NCBI RefSeq assembly: GCF_036248255.1
Contig: NZ_CP109178.1
Span: 434,001-498,000, forward strand
Length of the DNA stretch: 64,000 nucleotides
Direction of reading: 5' to 3'
From: Streptomyces sp. NBC_01717
Lineage (GTDB): Bacteria; Actinomycetota; Actinomycetes; Streptomycetales; Streptomycetaceae
In this document: piece by piece, positions 43,325-51,806 of the stretch
Layout: every line of letters begins with the position of its first letter
Position numbering within the stretch: position 1 is the first letter of the stretch
Translations under genes and position numbers: made by a program
The notes under the pieces: model-generated
The model's database searches: none
Seen by the model: only the letters and a program-made list of their open reading frames with translations
Told to the model about the DNA's origin: nothing

Positions 43325-44061
43325 GCCGCAGACTACGGATGTGGATCCTGGCCGTGGGCTGCCTGGGCTTCGCCGCCATGTTCGGGGCGGCCTGCCTGCG
43401 GCTGCCGGGCTTCGGCGGTGACAGCCACCCCTACGGCGAGCGTGCCGTCCGGGCCGCGCTCGCCCACCGCACCGCCAATGTGATCTCGGCTGTCAACTTC
43501 GACCAGCGGGCCTTCGACACCCTGGGCGAGGAGACCATCCTCTTCGCGGCAGTGCTCGGAACCGTTGTGCTGCTGCGACAGACCCGCGAGGAGCGTCAGG
43601 TGCCTCCCGCGCCGGTCCATGTTGCGCTCCCCGTGAGGCGGTACGCATTGATCCTGCTGCCCGTCGCCCTCGTCGTCGGTCTCTATGTCGTCGCGCACGG
43701 CCAGCTCAGCCCGGGCGGCGGGTTCCAGGGCGGGGTCGTCGTGGCGACCGCGGTCCACCTGCTCTACATCGGGGCCGACTACCGCGCGCTGGAGCGGGTC
43801 CGCCCGGTCGGCGTGTACGAGGTCGGCGACGCGGTGGGCGAAGCGACGTATCTCGTGCTGGGCCTGGCGGGTCTCGTCGCGGGTTCTTCGTTTCTGGCCA
43901 ACACTCTGCTGCCGTACGGAACGTTCAACACGCTCGCCTCGGGCGGATCCGTGCCCTTGTTGAACATGGCCGTCGGCATGGAAGTGGCGTGCGCCGTGGT
44001 GGTGCTGCTCGCCCGCTTCCTCGACCAGGCCGTGGAGATCGAGGAGGAAGGCGAGAATTGA
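43321..44061 (+). CDS. MnhB-type antiporter subunit with N-terminal MbhE-like part
   Basis: A 246-residue membrane protein. The N-terminal part (SAVNFDQRAFDTLGEETILF) matches the MbhE/MrpA-tail region with its conserved D-x-R-x-x-DTxGE. The C-terminal part is MnhB (LYVVAHGQLSPGGGFQGGVV). The two are fused, as in several actinobacterial and archaeal Mrp/Mbh systems. It is followed after 19 bases by the C subunit. Confidence 0.85.
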   Translation: MSRRLRMWILAVGCLGFAAMFGAACLRLPGFGGDSHPYGERAVRAALAHRTANVISAVNFDQRAFDTLGEETILFAAVLGTVVLLRQTREERQVPPAPVHVALPVRRYALILLPVALVVGLYVVAHGQLSPGGGFQGGVVVATAVHLLYIGADYRALERVRPVGVYEVGDAVGEATYLVLGLAGLVAGSSFLANTLLPYGTFNTLASGGSVPLLNMAVGMEVACAVVVLLARFLDQAVEIEEEGEN

Positions 44062-44080
44062 GTAGGGGGACGAGCTCGTC

Positions 44081-44431
44081 ATGATGTCGGTATTGCCGTA
44101 TCTGGTAGCCGGCTGGATCTTCCTGGCCGGGTGTTACGGACTCGCCACCAGCCGCCACCTCGTTCATGCGGTGGGCTGCCTGGCGGTCTGCCAGTCATCC
44201 ACCTATGTGCTGCTGCTCGCCGTGGGCTATCGCGATGGCGGCACCGCACCCGTCTTCTCCGACCTCAAGCCTGGATCGAGACCGCTCGTAGACCCCGTCG
44301 TGCAGGCACTGGCTCTGACCGACGTGGTGGTCGGCGCCACCGTGACCGCTCTGCTGCTGGCCCTGGTGATACAGGTCGCCAAACGCCACGGCACGGTGAA
44401 CCCCGACGAATTGACCGAGCTGCGCGGATGA
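44081..44431 (+). CDS. MnhC / NuoK-like antiporter subunit
   Basis: A 116-residue protein with three helices. It shows the NuoK-like pattern: [20 protein letters not shown], a periplasmic loop with [20 protein letters not shown], and a membrane-embedded acidic residue. GGGGGA lies upstream of ATG 44081. The stop overlaps the D-subunit start. Confidence 0.88.
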   Translation: MMSVLPYLVAGWIFLAGCYGLATSRHLVHAVGCLAVCQSSTYVLLLAVGYRDGGTAPVFSDLKPGSRPLVDPVVQALALTDVVVGATVTALLLALVIQVAKRHGTVNPDELTELRG

Positions 44432-46170
44432 GCAATCTGCTGCCCCTGGTCGTCGCACTGCCGCTGATGGGAGCCGCCGTGCTGGTGGCCGCCGGACGGC
44501 GTCTGCCGCGCATCGCCGCCGAGTCGATCGGCTGCAGCGTGGCCGTGGCCACCGCCGGCCTGGCCATGGCGCTCCTCATCAGCGCCTCGCCGAATGCTGT
44601 CGAATGGGTCGGCGGCTGGCGCCCGAGCGGCGGCGAAGGTGTTGGCATCGTCCTGGTCGGCGACGTTCCCGGGGTGGGCCTGGCGGCACTGGTCTCTCTC
44701 CTGGTCGTCGCGGTACTCGTCTACTCCTGGCGCTACTTCGACGAGCCACCGCATCGGCACGCGGGCTCCTTTCCGGCTCTCGTGCTGCTCTTCCAGGCGG
44801 GCATGTGCGGCTTCGCGCTCACGGGTGACCTCTTCAACGCCTTCGTCTTCTTCGAGCTCATGAGCGTCGTGGCGTACGCACTGACCGGCTACCGCGTGGA
44901 GGAAGCGAAGGCCGTGCAGGGCGCGCTCACATTCGGGGTGATCAACTCCCTCGGCGCGTACACCACGTTGACCGGGATCGTCCTGCTGTACGCCCGCACC
45001 GGTGAGCTCGGCATGCGGCAGATCGGACAGCGGCTCGACGCACAGGGTGCGCCCGACGCACTGACCCTGTGCGCATTCGTCCTGGTGCTGACGGGTCTCC
45101 TCACCAAGGCGGCCGCCGTCCCGTTCCACTTCTGGCTGCCCGATGCACACGCCGTCGCGCCGACCCCGGTCTGCATGCTGCTGTCCGGAGTCATGGTCGA
45201 ACTCGGCGCGTACGGCGTGTGGCGGGTGTACCACACGATCTTCGCCGGGCCCGGCGGCATCCCCGCACCGGACGCTGAACGCGCCCTGGTGACGCTCGGC
45301 GTGCTGACCGCGCTGATCGGCGCGGTGATGTGCTGGCAGCAACGGCACGTGAAGCGGCTCCTCGCCTATTCGACGGTCGCCCACACCGGACTCTTCCTCA
45401 TCGGAATCGGCCTCCTGCGCCCCGAGGCAACCGGTGGGATCGCGGTCTACATCCTGGGCCACGCAGGGGCGAAGGCCGCCCTGTTCGCTTGCGTGGGCAT
45501 CCTCCTCGACCGGTACGGGAGTGTCGACGAACACGAACTGTTCGGTCGGGCAAAGGAGTTGCGATGGGTCGGCGTCCTGTTCGCGACCGGTGCGCTGGCT
45601 CTGTCCGGGCTGCCCCCATTTGCCATGGCTCTCGGCAAAGCGGTCACGGAAGAAGCTGCGGGCGGACTCCTCGCCGTGGTGTTCGTGGTGGTATCCGCGG
45701 TCACCGCGGGAGCGGTGCTCCGGGTCGCCGCACGGGTGTTCCTCGGCGCCGGGAAGCGACCCGAGGCCGAACCGGCACACGAGACGAAGGGTGAGGACGA
45801 GGAGCCGGAGACCAAGGGACGTATCCACCGCGTGCCCATGACGATGACCGCGGTCCCCACCGCGCTGCTCATCGGAGCCGTCGCGGCCGGCCTGGCCCCA
45901 TGGCTTGCCACGTCCGTGGGCGACGCGTTCGGCGCCCATCATGCACCTCACTGGACTCCGGCCGGGACGATCCTCGGGTTCCTCTCTGCCGCACTCGCCG
46001 TGGGCTTGGCCGCAGCGGCCGTACATGGCCCCGCCCGTCAGGAAGCTCAGAGCTGGACGACGCCGCTTCGGCGCATGCACTCGGGACACATCGGTGACTA
46101 CGTGGTCTGGCTCCTGGCCGGCACCACCCTCATCGGCGCGCTCTCGCTTCCCGGCATCCTTACGGGGTGA
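44428..46170 (+). CDS. MnhD-type antiporter subunit (NuoN/NuoM-like)
   Basis: A 580-residue protein with about 14 membrane helices of the proton-antiporter-M family. Conserved segments include [20 protein letters not shown] (key Glu), [20 protein letters not shown] (key Lys and His) and [17 protein letters not shown] charged, probably cytoplasmic insertion ([18 protein letters not shown]) precedes the last helices. It is the only NuoL/M/N-like subunit in the operon; the large MrpA antiporter half is not present here. Confidence 0.9.
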   Translation: MSNLLPLVVALPLMGAAVLVAAGRRLPRIAAESIGCSVAVATAGLAMALLISASPNAVEWVGGWRPSGGEGVGIVLVGDVPGVGLAALVSLLVVAVLVYSWRYFDEPPHRHAGSFPALVLLFQAGMCGFALTGDLFNAFVFFELMSVVAYALTGYRVEEAKAVQGALTFGVINSLGAYTTLTGIVLLYARTGELGMRQIGQRLDAQGAPDALTLCAFVLVLTGLLTKAAAVPFHFWLPDAHAVAPTPVCMLLSGVMVELGAYGVWRVYHTIFAGPGGIPAPDAERALVTLGVLTALIGAVMCWQQRHVKRLLAYSTVAHTGLFLIGIGLLRPEATGGIAVYILGHAGAKAALFACVGILLDRYGSVDEHELFGRAKELRWVGVLFATGALALSGLPPFAMALGKAVTEEAAGGLLAVVFVVVSAVTAGAVLRVAARVFLGAGKRPEAEPAHETKGEDEEPETKGRIHRVPMTMTAVPTALLIGAVAAGLAPWLATSVGDAFGAHHAPHWTPAGTILGFLSAALAVGLAAAAVHGPARQEAQSWTTPLRRMHSGHIGDYVVWLLAGTTLIGALSLPGILTG

Positions 46171-46185
46171 CCCAAGTCCAGCGGC

Positions 46186-46340
46186 ATGTCGGCACAGCTC
46201 GGCGCGGCCGTCATCGAGGGCAGCGGACGCGCATTCATGAACGGCGTGCACAGCGTCGTACTCATCACGGGCGCGCTCTGTGTCGTAGGCGCGGCACTGG
46301 CCACGGTCGGCGTCCGGAGCACTCAGTCATCCCGCACCCG
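46186..46340 (+). pseudogene. C-terminal remnant of an EmrB/QacA-type MFS transporter
   Basis: The frame MSAQLGAAVIEGSGRAFMNG followed by VHSVVLITGALCVVGAALAT has the look of the last helix region of DHA2 drug exporters (family form: AxFVxGxHxxxxxxA). No other part of such a gene is present. It directly follows the MnhD stop, so it is probably a rearrangement scar. Confidence 0.5.
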
Positions 46341-46456
46341 AACGGGAGGCACATCATGGGGTTCGGCCCGTCACCATCGAGACGCAGGCGCCCCGGAAGA
46401 ACCGCGGCAGCCACACCTTCATCGTGGAAGTTGCACACGCGGGACGATCGATCCCG

Positions 46457-48373
46457 TCAGTGGCCGTGGCCACCGCCGTGGTCGCCACCGCCGTGGTCGC
46501 CGTGATCGAGGATCGTCCACGGGCGCATCAGGTCGTCGTCTTCGTGTTCGAGAATGTGGCAGTGGTGGATGTATGTCGCCGGGAACTCGGTGCCACTGCC
46601 CGGAATCGACGCGATCGTACTCGTCGGCGGAGTGAATTCCTGAATGATGATCCTGGTCACCGTCTCCGGATAGGACTTGAACGTGTCCTTGTTGGACCGT
46701 GCTTCGTCCGGGTCCGGCGGAATCGGTGGACCGGTGAAATAGTTCTCCAGCACCGGCAGATCCTCCGGTTTGCGGCCATCGTCAATCCATTTTTCGTAAT
46801 CCGCCTGGTATTCGACCGCGTCGATCGGCTGCCTGTCCAGCACCTGGAAGTTGACGAGGTGAACATGCATCGGGTGGGCGTCATGGTTGGGATTGATGTA
46901 CTCCCAGATCTCGGACGAACCCTCCTCGATGAAGTCCTGGGACGGCGCCTCGAACGGCATCGCGTTGAACGTCATGGTCCTGAAGAGCTTGTGCTGGTAC
47001 GTAACCCATTGCCGCCGACGGGTGTGCGGTTTCGGCTTGACAGGCGCGACCGTCGGCAGCCTGAGTTCCTTGGGCGGCCTCGTCGTGTCCGTGCCTCCGG
47101 GTTCGGTGACCCGGAACTCCATGATTTCCCGGATTTCCGGTCCTTCGCCGGGCATACCGGGGTAGTGGACCGGCGCATGATAGTTCGTCAGTCTGACGTT
47201 CGTACCCACGGGCATCTGACTGAAGTCGACGATCAGGTCGTACCGCTCGGCCGGCGAGATCAGGAAGTTCAGCATTTGCAACGGAGCACGGAAGCCGCCG
47301 TCGGTGCCGATCAGCCAGAACGGCAGTGTCGGCTGAGGCAGTACGTCCCTGGGATAGACGTCGAACCTCAGCCGCCAGAAACGCTCGTTCGAAGCGTTGA
47401 GAACGCGCAGCCGGTAGCGTCGCTGCTCGACGTCCAGGAAAGGGTACGCCTTCCCGTTGACGACCGGGGTGTCCTCGCCTTCCCTCAGGGTCATGGTGTA
47501 GGCGAGCGAGCCGTCCGGGTTGAAGGTCCGGTCCTGCAGGATGAGGGGGACCTCGAATTCGCCTCGCGGCAGCCCGAGCCGCTCGTCGGCGGGGTCACTA
47601 ACCCGCCAGAGACCGGCAAGGCCCGCATAGACGTTGAGGCTGGTCATCCCCATGCCGTGATCGTGATACCAGAGCATGCACGAACGGTCGTGGTTCGTGT
47701 AGCCGTAGATCGCTTCGTTCCGTTCGACCCGGCCCGGTTCCAGAGTGGTGTAGTGCTCGGCGTGGATGCCGTCCGGGCTAAACGACTGCATCGGCATGCC
47801 GTCGGACTGTGGCGCTGTGAAACCGCCGTGCTGGTGTACGACGTTCCACACGTTGACATTCGGGGGAAAGGGCAGAACCGGCTTGTAGGGAGGTGGAGGG
47901 GTCGGCGTGAGCTCGGAGCACCCGTTGCGAATGGCGTCGATCACGAACTGGAAGAGGTGGGTGGTCGGCAGCTCGTTGCGGTACTTGACGACCGTCGGGC
48001 GGTCCGTGGTCACGCTGACGGTCGGCCCGAGGTAACCCATGCCGGTCGGCTTGTCAGGATCGTGCGGGTTATTGGCCCAGTAACCCCACACGGTTGCCGG
48101 CTCGAGATCCTGGTGGAAGCTCCACGAGCCCTGCCGCATCGTGATCTCGTAGTAGTCGGCGCCCGGATAGACGGAAGGATCCGAGACGGCTGTCAACGGC
48201 GTGGGGAGCGGGTCGACATACCTCTTCAGCGGAGGGGTGTGCGTGACCGGGATGTCCGGACACCCTGTCTCTTGAGTCGTCGCCGCATACGCCCGCGCTC
48301 CCAGAACACCCTGTGGAAGCATGACCGCACCTCCCACAGCACCGGCCTTGAGAAATTTCCTTCGCCCGAACAT
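46457..48373 (-). CDS. Tat-exported multicopper oxidase (bilirubin oxidase/CotA-like)
   Basis: A 638-residue enzyme. The N-terminus MFGRRKFLKAGAVGGAVMLP is a Tat signal with RRKFLK. Copper ligands are seen in the order HQHGG (about residue 182), LWYHDHGMG, NHDAHPMHVHLVNFQ and THHCHILEHEDDDLM-like (HHCHILEHEDDDL), giving the trinuclear site plus a T1 centre with a Cys in HCH. The axial ligand is probably the Met in DDDLM. Proteins of this layout oxidise phenols, bilirubin or metals outside the cell. It ends with a histidine/glycine-rich tail (DHGDHGGGDHGGGHGH) that may help capture copper. Confidence 0.93.
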   Translation of the reverse strand: MFGRRKFLKAGAVGGAVMLPQGVLGARAYAATTQETGCPDIPVTHTPPLKRYVDPLPTPLTAVSDPSVYPGADYYEITMRQGSWSFHQDLEPATVWGYWANNPHDPDKPTGMGYLGPTVSVTTDRPTVVKYRNELPTTHLFQFVIDAIRNGCSELTPTPPPPYKPVLPFPPNVNVWNVVHQHGGFTAPQSDGMPMQSFSPDGIHAEHYTTLEPGRVERNEAIYGYTNHDRSCMLWYHDHGMGMTSLNVYAGLAGLWRVSDPADERLGLPRGEFEVPLILQDRTFNPDGSLAYTMTLREGEDTPVVNGKAYPFLDVEQRRYRLRVLNASNERFWRLRFDVYPRDVLPQPTLPFWLIGTDGGFRAPLQMLNFLISPAERYDLIVDFSQMPVGTNVRLTNYHAPVHYPGMPGEGPEIREIMEFRVTEPGGTDTTRPPKELRLPTVAPVKPKPHTRRRQWVTYQHKLFRTMTFNAMPFEAPSQDFIEEGSSEIWEYINPNHDAHPMHVHLVNFQVLDRQPIDAVEYQADYEKWIDDGRKPEDLPVLENYFTGPPIPPDPDEARSNKDTFKSYPETVTRIIIQEFTPPTSTIASIPGSGTEFPATYIHHCHILEHEDDDLMRPWTILDHGDHGGGDHGGGHGH

Positions 48374-48873
48374 CGTCTCCAGCCTTCCATCGCCTCACGT
48401 GACGTTGAACAGATACAGGGCCGGTTCGGAACGTTGCCGCAGCACACCGGTTGGGTCCGGGAAAGCCACTCATTGAGCCGATCTCAGCAGCAATTCGGCA
48501 GATATCTGAATTGGAATCGAATTACTACCATCAGTCTGAATGCCTGTAAACCGTCCTACCTGGTGCGGTCGAGCTCGTCCACCCCGTCCGCAGCCGCTCC
48601 CGCCGAACGGCGACTTCCATCCCTCCGTGAACCAGTACGACGGCGCACCATTTGTCAGCACCCTGAATGAGTCGACAATCCACCGAACATTCTTCTGGCG
48701 CGTCACATTCGACTGCGCGGCGGGCTGTGAGTCTAATTTTCACCGCTTCTCTGTGCGCCAATTCAATACGGCGGCGCTTTCGGGATACCGGCACAACCTG
48801 TTACCTCTCAAGTGGAGGGCGGGGCCGGCCGCCAGGGCACGGCGGTCCCCCGGCAGGCGTCGTGATGGCCGCA
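48374..48873. other. Low-GC intergenic region upstream of the multicopper oxidase
   Basis: These 500 bases have visibly lower GC than the surroundings (for example around 48490-48540 and 48720-48800). Frames on both strands carry no conserved features. The oxidase promoter lies at its left end. The composition change suggests that the foreign, fragment-rich part of the window starts here. Confidence 0.45.
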
Positions 48874-49344
48874 TCAGGAACCGCTGAGCTGGTCTCCTTC
48901 ATGGTCGCGCGCAGAGCCTGACTGTGTCGCGTCCGTCGCCGTGACCGTCGTGAACGGCAGCACGAGCCGGGAGGGCTGCGCGGCGTCGCGGTAGATCTTG
49001 TGGGTAACCGAGCGGCCCACCGGCAGGTGGAAGGCATCCGGCGGCAGCAGCGCGTTGTGCGCGTCGGCCAGCGGCTCGTTGTTCGACAACTCCACCACCA
49101 GGCGGTGACCGGGCTGGAAGGTGGCTGCGAACGGGTAGAGCCGCAGTACGTACTCCTCGATCTTCCCGGGCTCCACCGGCACCGTGTGGGTGTGCGGGCG
49201 GTAGGGGTTCCCCTCGCCGCGTCCGACCAGAAAGTCGATCTTGACCCCGTGGTCGCGGTCGATCCCCTTCAGCTTCCCGGCGGAAATGACCGTGCCTCCG
49301 AGCCGCTGAATCTCTACGCCGAGCGAGGAGATCCACGTATCGCT
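48874..49344 (-). pseudogene. CocE/NonD-family hydrolase, C-terminal fragment
   Basis: The frame matches the PepX C-terminal jelly-roll domain of CocE/NonD hydrolases (SSDTWISSLGVEIQRLGGTV; FQPGHRLVVELSNNEPLADA; LPPDAFHLPVGRSVTHKIYR). The catalytic alpha/beta-hydrolase domain (about 400 residues) is missing. The fragment begins abruptly next to the hairpin at 49345, so it was truncated by rearrangement. Confidence 0.65.
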
Positions 49345-49383
49345 GGACCGCCCGCACCACCGCACCGGTAGTGCGGGCGGTCC
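49345..49383. terminator. Perfect 13-bp hairpin downstream of the small secreted protein gene
   Basis: GGACCGCCCGCAC (49345-49357) pairs exactly with GTGCGGGCGGTCC (49371-49383). It lies 31 bases past the stop of the minus-strand gene at 49415. Confidence 0.8.
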
Positions 49384-49414
49384 ATGGAGGGCGAACGACT
49401 GGCAAGTCGCCGCG

Positions 49415-49801
49415 TCAGTCGAGCCAGAAGCATGCCTTCTGCTTCGAGCCCTTGAACTGGGTACAGACCGTCGCCTTGGTCAGCTTCGGCCCGCCCGCCC
49501 GTCCGCTATGGCCCCACAGGGTCTCCACTGCAACCCCGGGTGCCCCGCCGTTGTCGCCGGTCCAGCTGGACTTCTTCCAACCGCTGACCTTCGAGCCCCC
49601 TCTGGACTTCCTGTACGTCCACCGGGCCCAGTAGGCGTGCCCCTTCTTGCCCGACACCTTGTGGGCGATGATCAGCGGTACCCGGTGGGGCGACGCCTCG
49701 GTGTATTTGATGACGATGCAGTAGTCCTTGCTCCGGGTACATCGGTGAGTTTCAACGGAACTGGCCTTGCTGTTGGCCTCCGCGAACGTCGGGGCCGACA
49801 C
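49415..49801 (-). CDS. Small secreted cysteine-containing protein, start region probably damaged
   Basis: From GTG 49801 the frame gives 128 residues; most are basic and rich in Ser/Gly/Trp, with four cysteines (THRCTRSKDYCIV and TVCTQFKGSKQKACFWLD). The first residues (VSAPTFAEANSKA) look like the end of a signal peptide. In the same frame just upstream one reads VSAV, an in-frame TGA (49820-49822), then VGVVLLVSAPTFAEA. The hydrophobic core of the signal peptide is therefore interrupted by a stop. Either the gene is dead by that stop or a truncated protein is made. Family unknown. Confidence 0.5.
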   Translation of the reverse strand: MSAPTFAEANSKASSVETHRCTRSKDYCIVIKYTEASPHRVPLIIAHKVSGKKGHAYWARWTYRKSRGGSKVSGWKKSSWTGDNGGAPGVAVETLWGHSGRAGGPKLTKATVCTQFKGSKQKACFWLD

Positions 49802-50349
49802 GAGTAGTACGACACCGACTCACACCGCGGAGACCAGAGGCAGGGACCTGCACAAGCAGCAGCAGGCCGCTGCATCCGTGCGGCACGAGCCCGGCTACCA
49901 GCCGCCGGCACCGAGCCGCTCTGGACCGTCCCGAGGGCTATGACACCGCCAGCTCCGTGAAAGGCACCTCATGCTCAGTGCGGAGAAGGCCGACGAAGAC
50001 GAACGCTGGGAATACTCCGCCACCGACGGCATCCGTCTCTGACAGCAGCAACCGGCCCCGGGAGAGCACTCGTCCCCCCGGGGCTACCGCGTGCCCGGCT
50101 GCTGTCCTGGGCCGAGCACTTCCCTGTAGCGCGGAATGGGTGATGGGTTAGTCGAGGGACGCGGGCAATCCCTTCCTGGACGGACCGCCGCTACGGCAGG
50201 ATGTCTGACGGGTGGTACCTGCACACCGCGCGCCTGCGGGCCACGATCCAAGGCGCACAGACCGACGGACGGCTGCCCGCCATCGTCCGGGCAGGCGCAA
50301 CGATGCTGACCTCCCGAGTTGGCCGAGGCATTCCCCGCACCCGCGCAGC
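49802..50349. other. Region with no secure gene
   Basis: About 550 bases. A 56-codon plus-strand frame from ATG 50201 to 50371 (MSDGWYLHTARLRATIQGAQ...) has reasonable codon bias but no family features and overlaps the IS701 remnant. The rest is unassigned. Confidence 0.3.
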
Positions 50350-50563
50350 CACGCGGCCAGCACTCCGGTAACTGCGGCCCCTCGGCCGCCTGCCGGGTCT
50401 CGCGTCCGGCAGGCCGAATCCGCGAGACCACAAACCGCTCGAAGCCACTGCGGCCGGTGCCGGGCCGGGAGCCCTCACGCCATTGCACCGGCTTTGCTGC
50501 CTTCCGGCCGGCCGTGGTGACCAGCTGCTTGACCAATTGCGGCTTGTCCGAGTACTCCGCCAC
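50350..50563 (-). mobile_element. IS701-type transposase, internal fragment
   Basis: The minus strand reads PQLVKQLVTTAGRKAAKPVQ, WREGSRPGTGRSGFERFVVS, and RIRPAGRETRQAAEGPQLPE before CW. This order (VxWRxGS...RFVxxRxRPAGR...LPECWLL) is characteristic of the DDE region of IS701-family transposases in Streptomyces. Only about 70 codons remain. Confidence 0.6.
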
Positions 50564-50706
50564 CGGCGGGCTTCAGCCTACGAAGAGGCGCGGACAGCTG
50601 TCCCGTCTCACGCCAGCTACTCCGGTGCCGGTGAGGCCCTTGAGGCGTAATCTCACTGAATCCGCTCTGCGGCCTGCTCGGCCTCCCAGTCGGGCGCGCC
50701 TACGTC

Positions 50707-51253
50707 TCAGTGAACCTGCCTCGTTCGGGACGAAAAGTCATTGGCTTCCCGTTCCATCTGGCGAGGAGACTTCCGACGTGACGCTTCACGAGAATGAGAT
50801 CCCAGTCGATGAGACGCTAGTCCGAGCACTACGGCGCTGCACGCCGTGGTGATGCGTTCCATCAGCCTGGTGGAGCGGCAGATCTCTACCGTGGACGCCT
50901 CGGTGACGTCGTCGGCGAGCCAGATGCGTCCGGCCAGGCCACCCGTCTCGGTGACGACCTCCACCAGGGCGCCGAGCAGCGCGACCGGCGCCGACACGGG
51001 CGTCACCAGCCGGTACCAGGCGGAGCCCTCGGACAGCCAGTCTTGGCCAAGGACCTGCCCGAGGACGATCTGGCAATGCGTGGCCAGCACCGCACCCGGC
51101 CCGTCGTACACCACGGTGGTCGGGGTCTGGCCGGGCTCTCCGGTCACCGGGTCCAGAACGGGCTGCCCGGCGGTACGGGAGATCCGCACCGTGTCGGTCA
51201 GCTGCGCCTCCAGGTCAGCCCTGGCCTGCAAAGATCAAGCGGCACCGGCTCAC
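50707..51253 (-). pseudogene. DUF6093-like phage protein, second copy, frame-damaged
   Basis: The body reads LEAQLTDTVRISRTAGQPVL, DPVTGEPGQTPTTVVYDGPG and later SAWYRLVTPVSAPVALLGAL. This matches the pattern of the upstream copy (LDPxxGxYxPxPxxIxYxGxGA...YRLLTPLxVP). GTG 51253 overlaps the upstream TGA as GTGA, as in phage gene strings. The first codons need at least one frame change to join the body, and the C-terminal 30 codons look random. It is a decayed prophage head/tail gene. Confidence 0.5.
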
Positions 51254-51689
51254 GCCCCGGTCGTCTGGGTGACCTCGTCCAGCCACGTCGTACGGACGAC
51301 GGCGAGGCTGTTGGCGTCGGAGATGTCCATGACCCGCCACACCCTGTTGATCAGGCCCAGGTCCTGTGTGGCCACGGTGACGCGCACCCGGTCCTCACGC
51401 GACGCGAGCGGGACGTCCAGGGGAGTCAGGAGCCGGTAGCGGTTACGGGTGTCGTCGGCGTACGCCTGTCCTTCCAGAGACAGGACCAGGCCGGGACCAC
51501 GGCAGAGAAGATCGCACCGGCCCCCGTGTAGAGGATCTGATCCGGGCCGGGGTGGTACTCGCCGGAGTCCGGGTCAAGAACCGGCTCCCCGGCACGGAAG
51601 ATCTCGACAGTGTCCACGAGGATGCGCGTCTCGACGATGGGAGCGACGGCAGCAAGCGAAAGCCCCTCAGAGGGCGGAGGAGTGCTCAT
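51250..51689 (-). pseudogene. DUF6093-like phage protein, first copy, single frameshift
   Basis: Frame 1 reads MSTPPPSEGLSLAAVAPIVE to GAIFSAVVP near 51500. Frame 2 continues LSLEGQAYADDTRNRYRLLT, PLDVPLASREDRVRVTVATQ and NSLAVVRTTWLDEVTQTTGA to the stop at 51250. Restoring one G near 51500 would give a full-length protein of about 146 residues. DUF6093 proteins belong to actinophage head-tail modules. Its ATG overlaps the stop of the glycine-rich protein gene as ATGA. Confidence 0.6.
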
Positions 51690-51806
51690 ACGTTCGAGCG
51701 TAGGGCGGTGCACGGACAGCTCCCCCGGCCCGAGGTGCCCGTGGACGCATCCGAGTCGCCCAGGTGCACGACTCTCGGTCCGGCGTGACCATCGGTGCAG
51801 TGGTGA
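51686..51806. repeat. Long imperfect direct repeat, copy A
   Basis: Copy A begins TCATACGTTCGAG and runs through GACGCATCCGAGTCGCCCAG and TCTCGGTCCGGCGTGA. The same order occurs at 54446-54565 with scattered differences and small gaps. On the minus strand it encodes the last residues of one reading frame (HAGPRVVHLGDSDAS...SNV) and the ATGA junction to the next gene. Confidence 0.8.

Noticed and set aside
44227..46251. 674-codon minus-strand frame opposite the antiporter D subunit
   Set aside because: Antisense of a well-supported membrane protein; His/Gln/Arg-rich with no features.
46424..48670. 748-codon plus-strand frame opposite the multicopper oxidase
   Set aside because: The oxidase has a Tat signal and complete copper motifs; the plus frame is a shadow.
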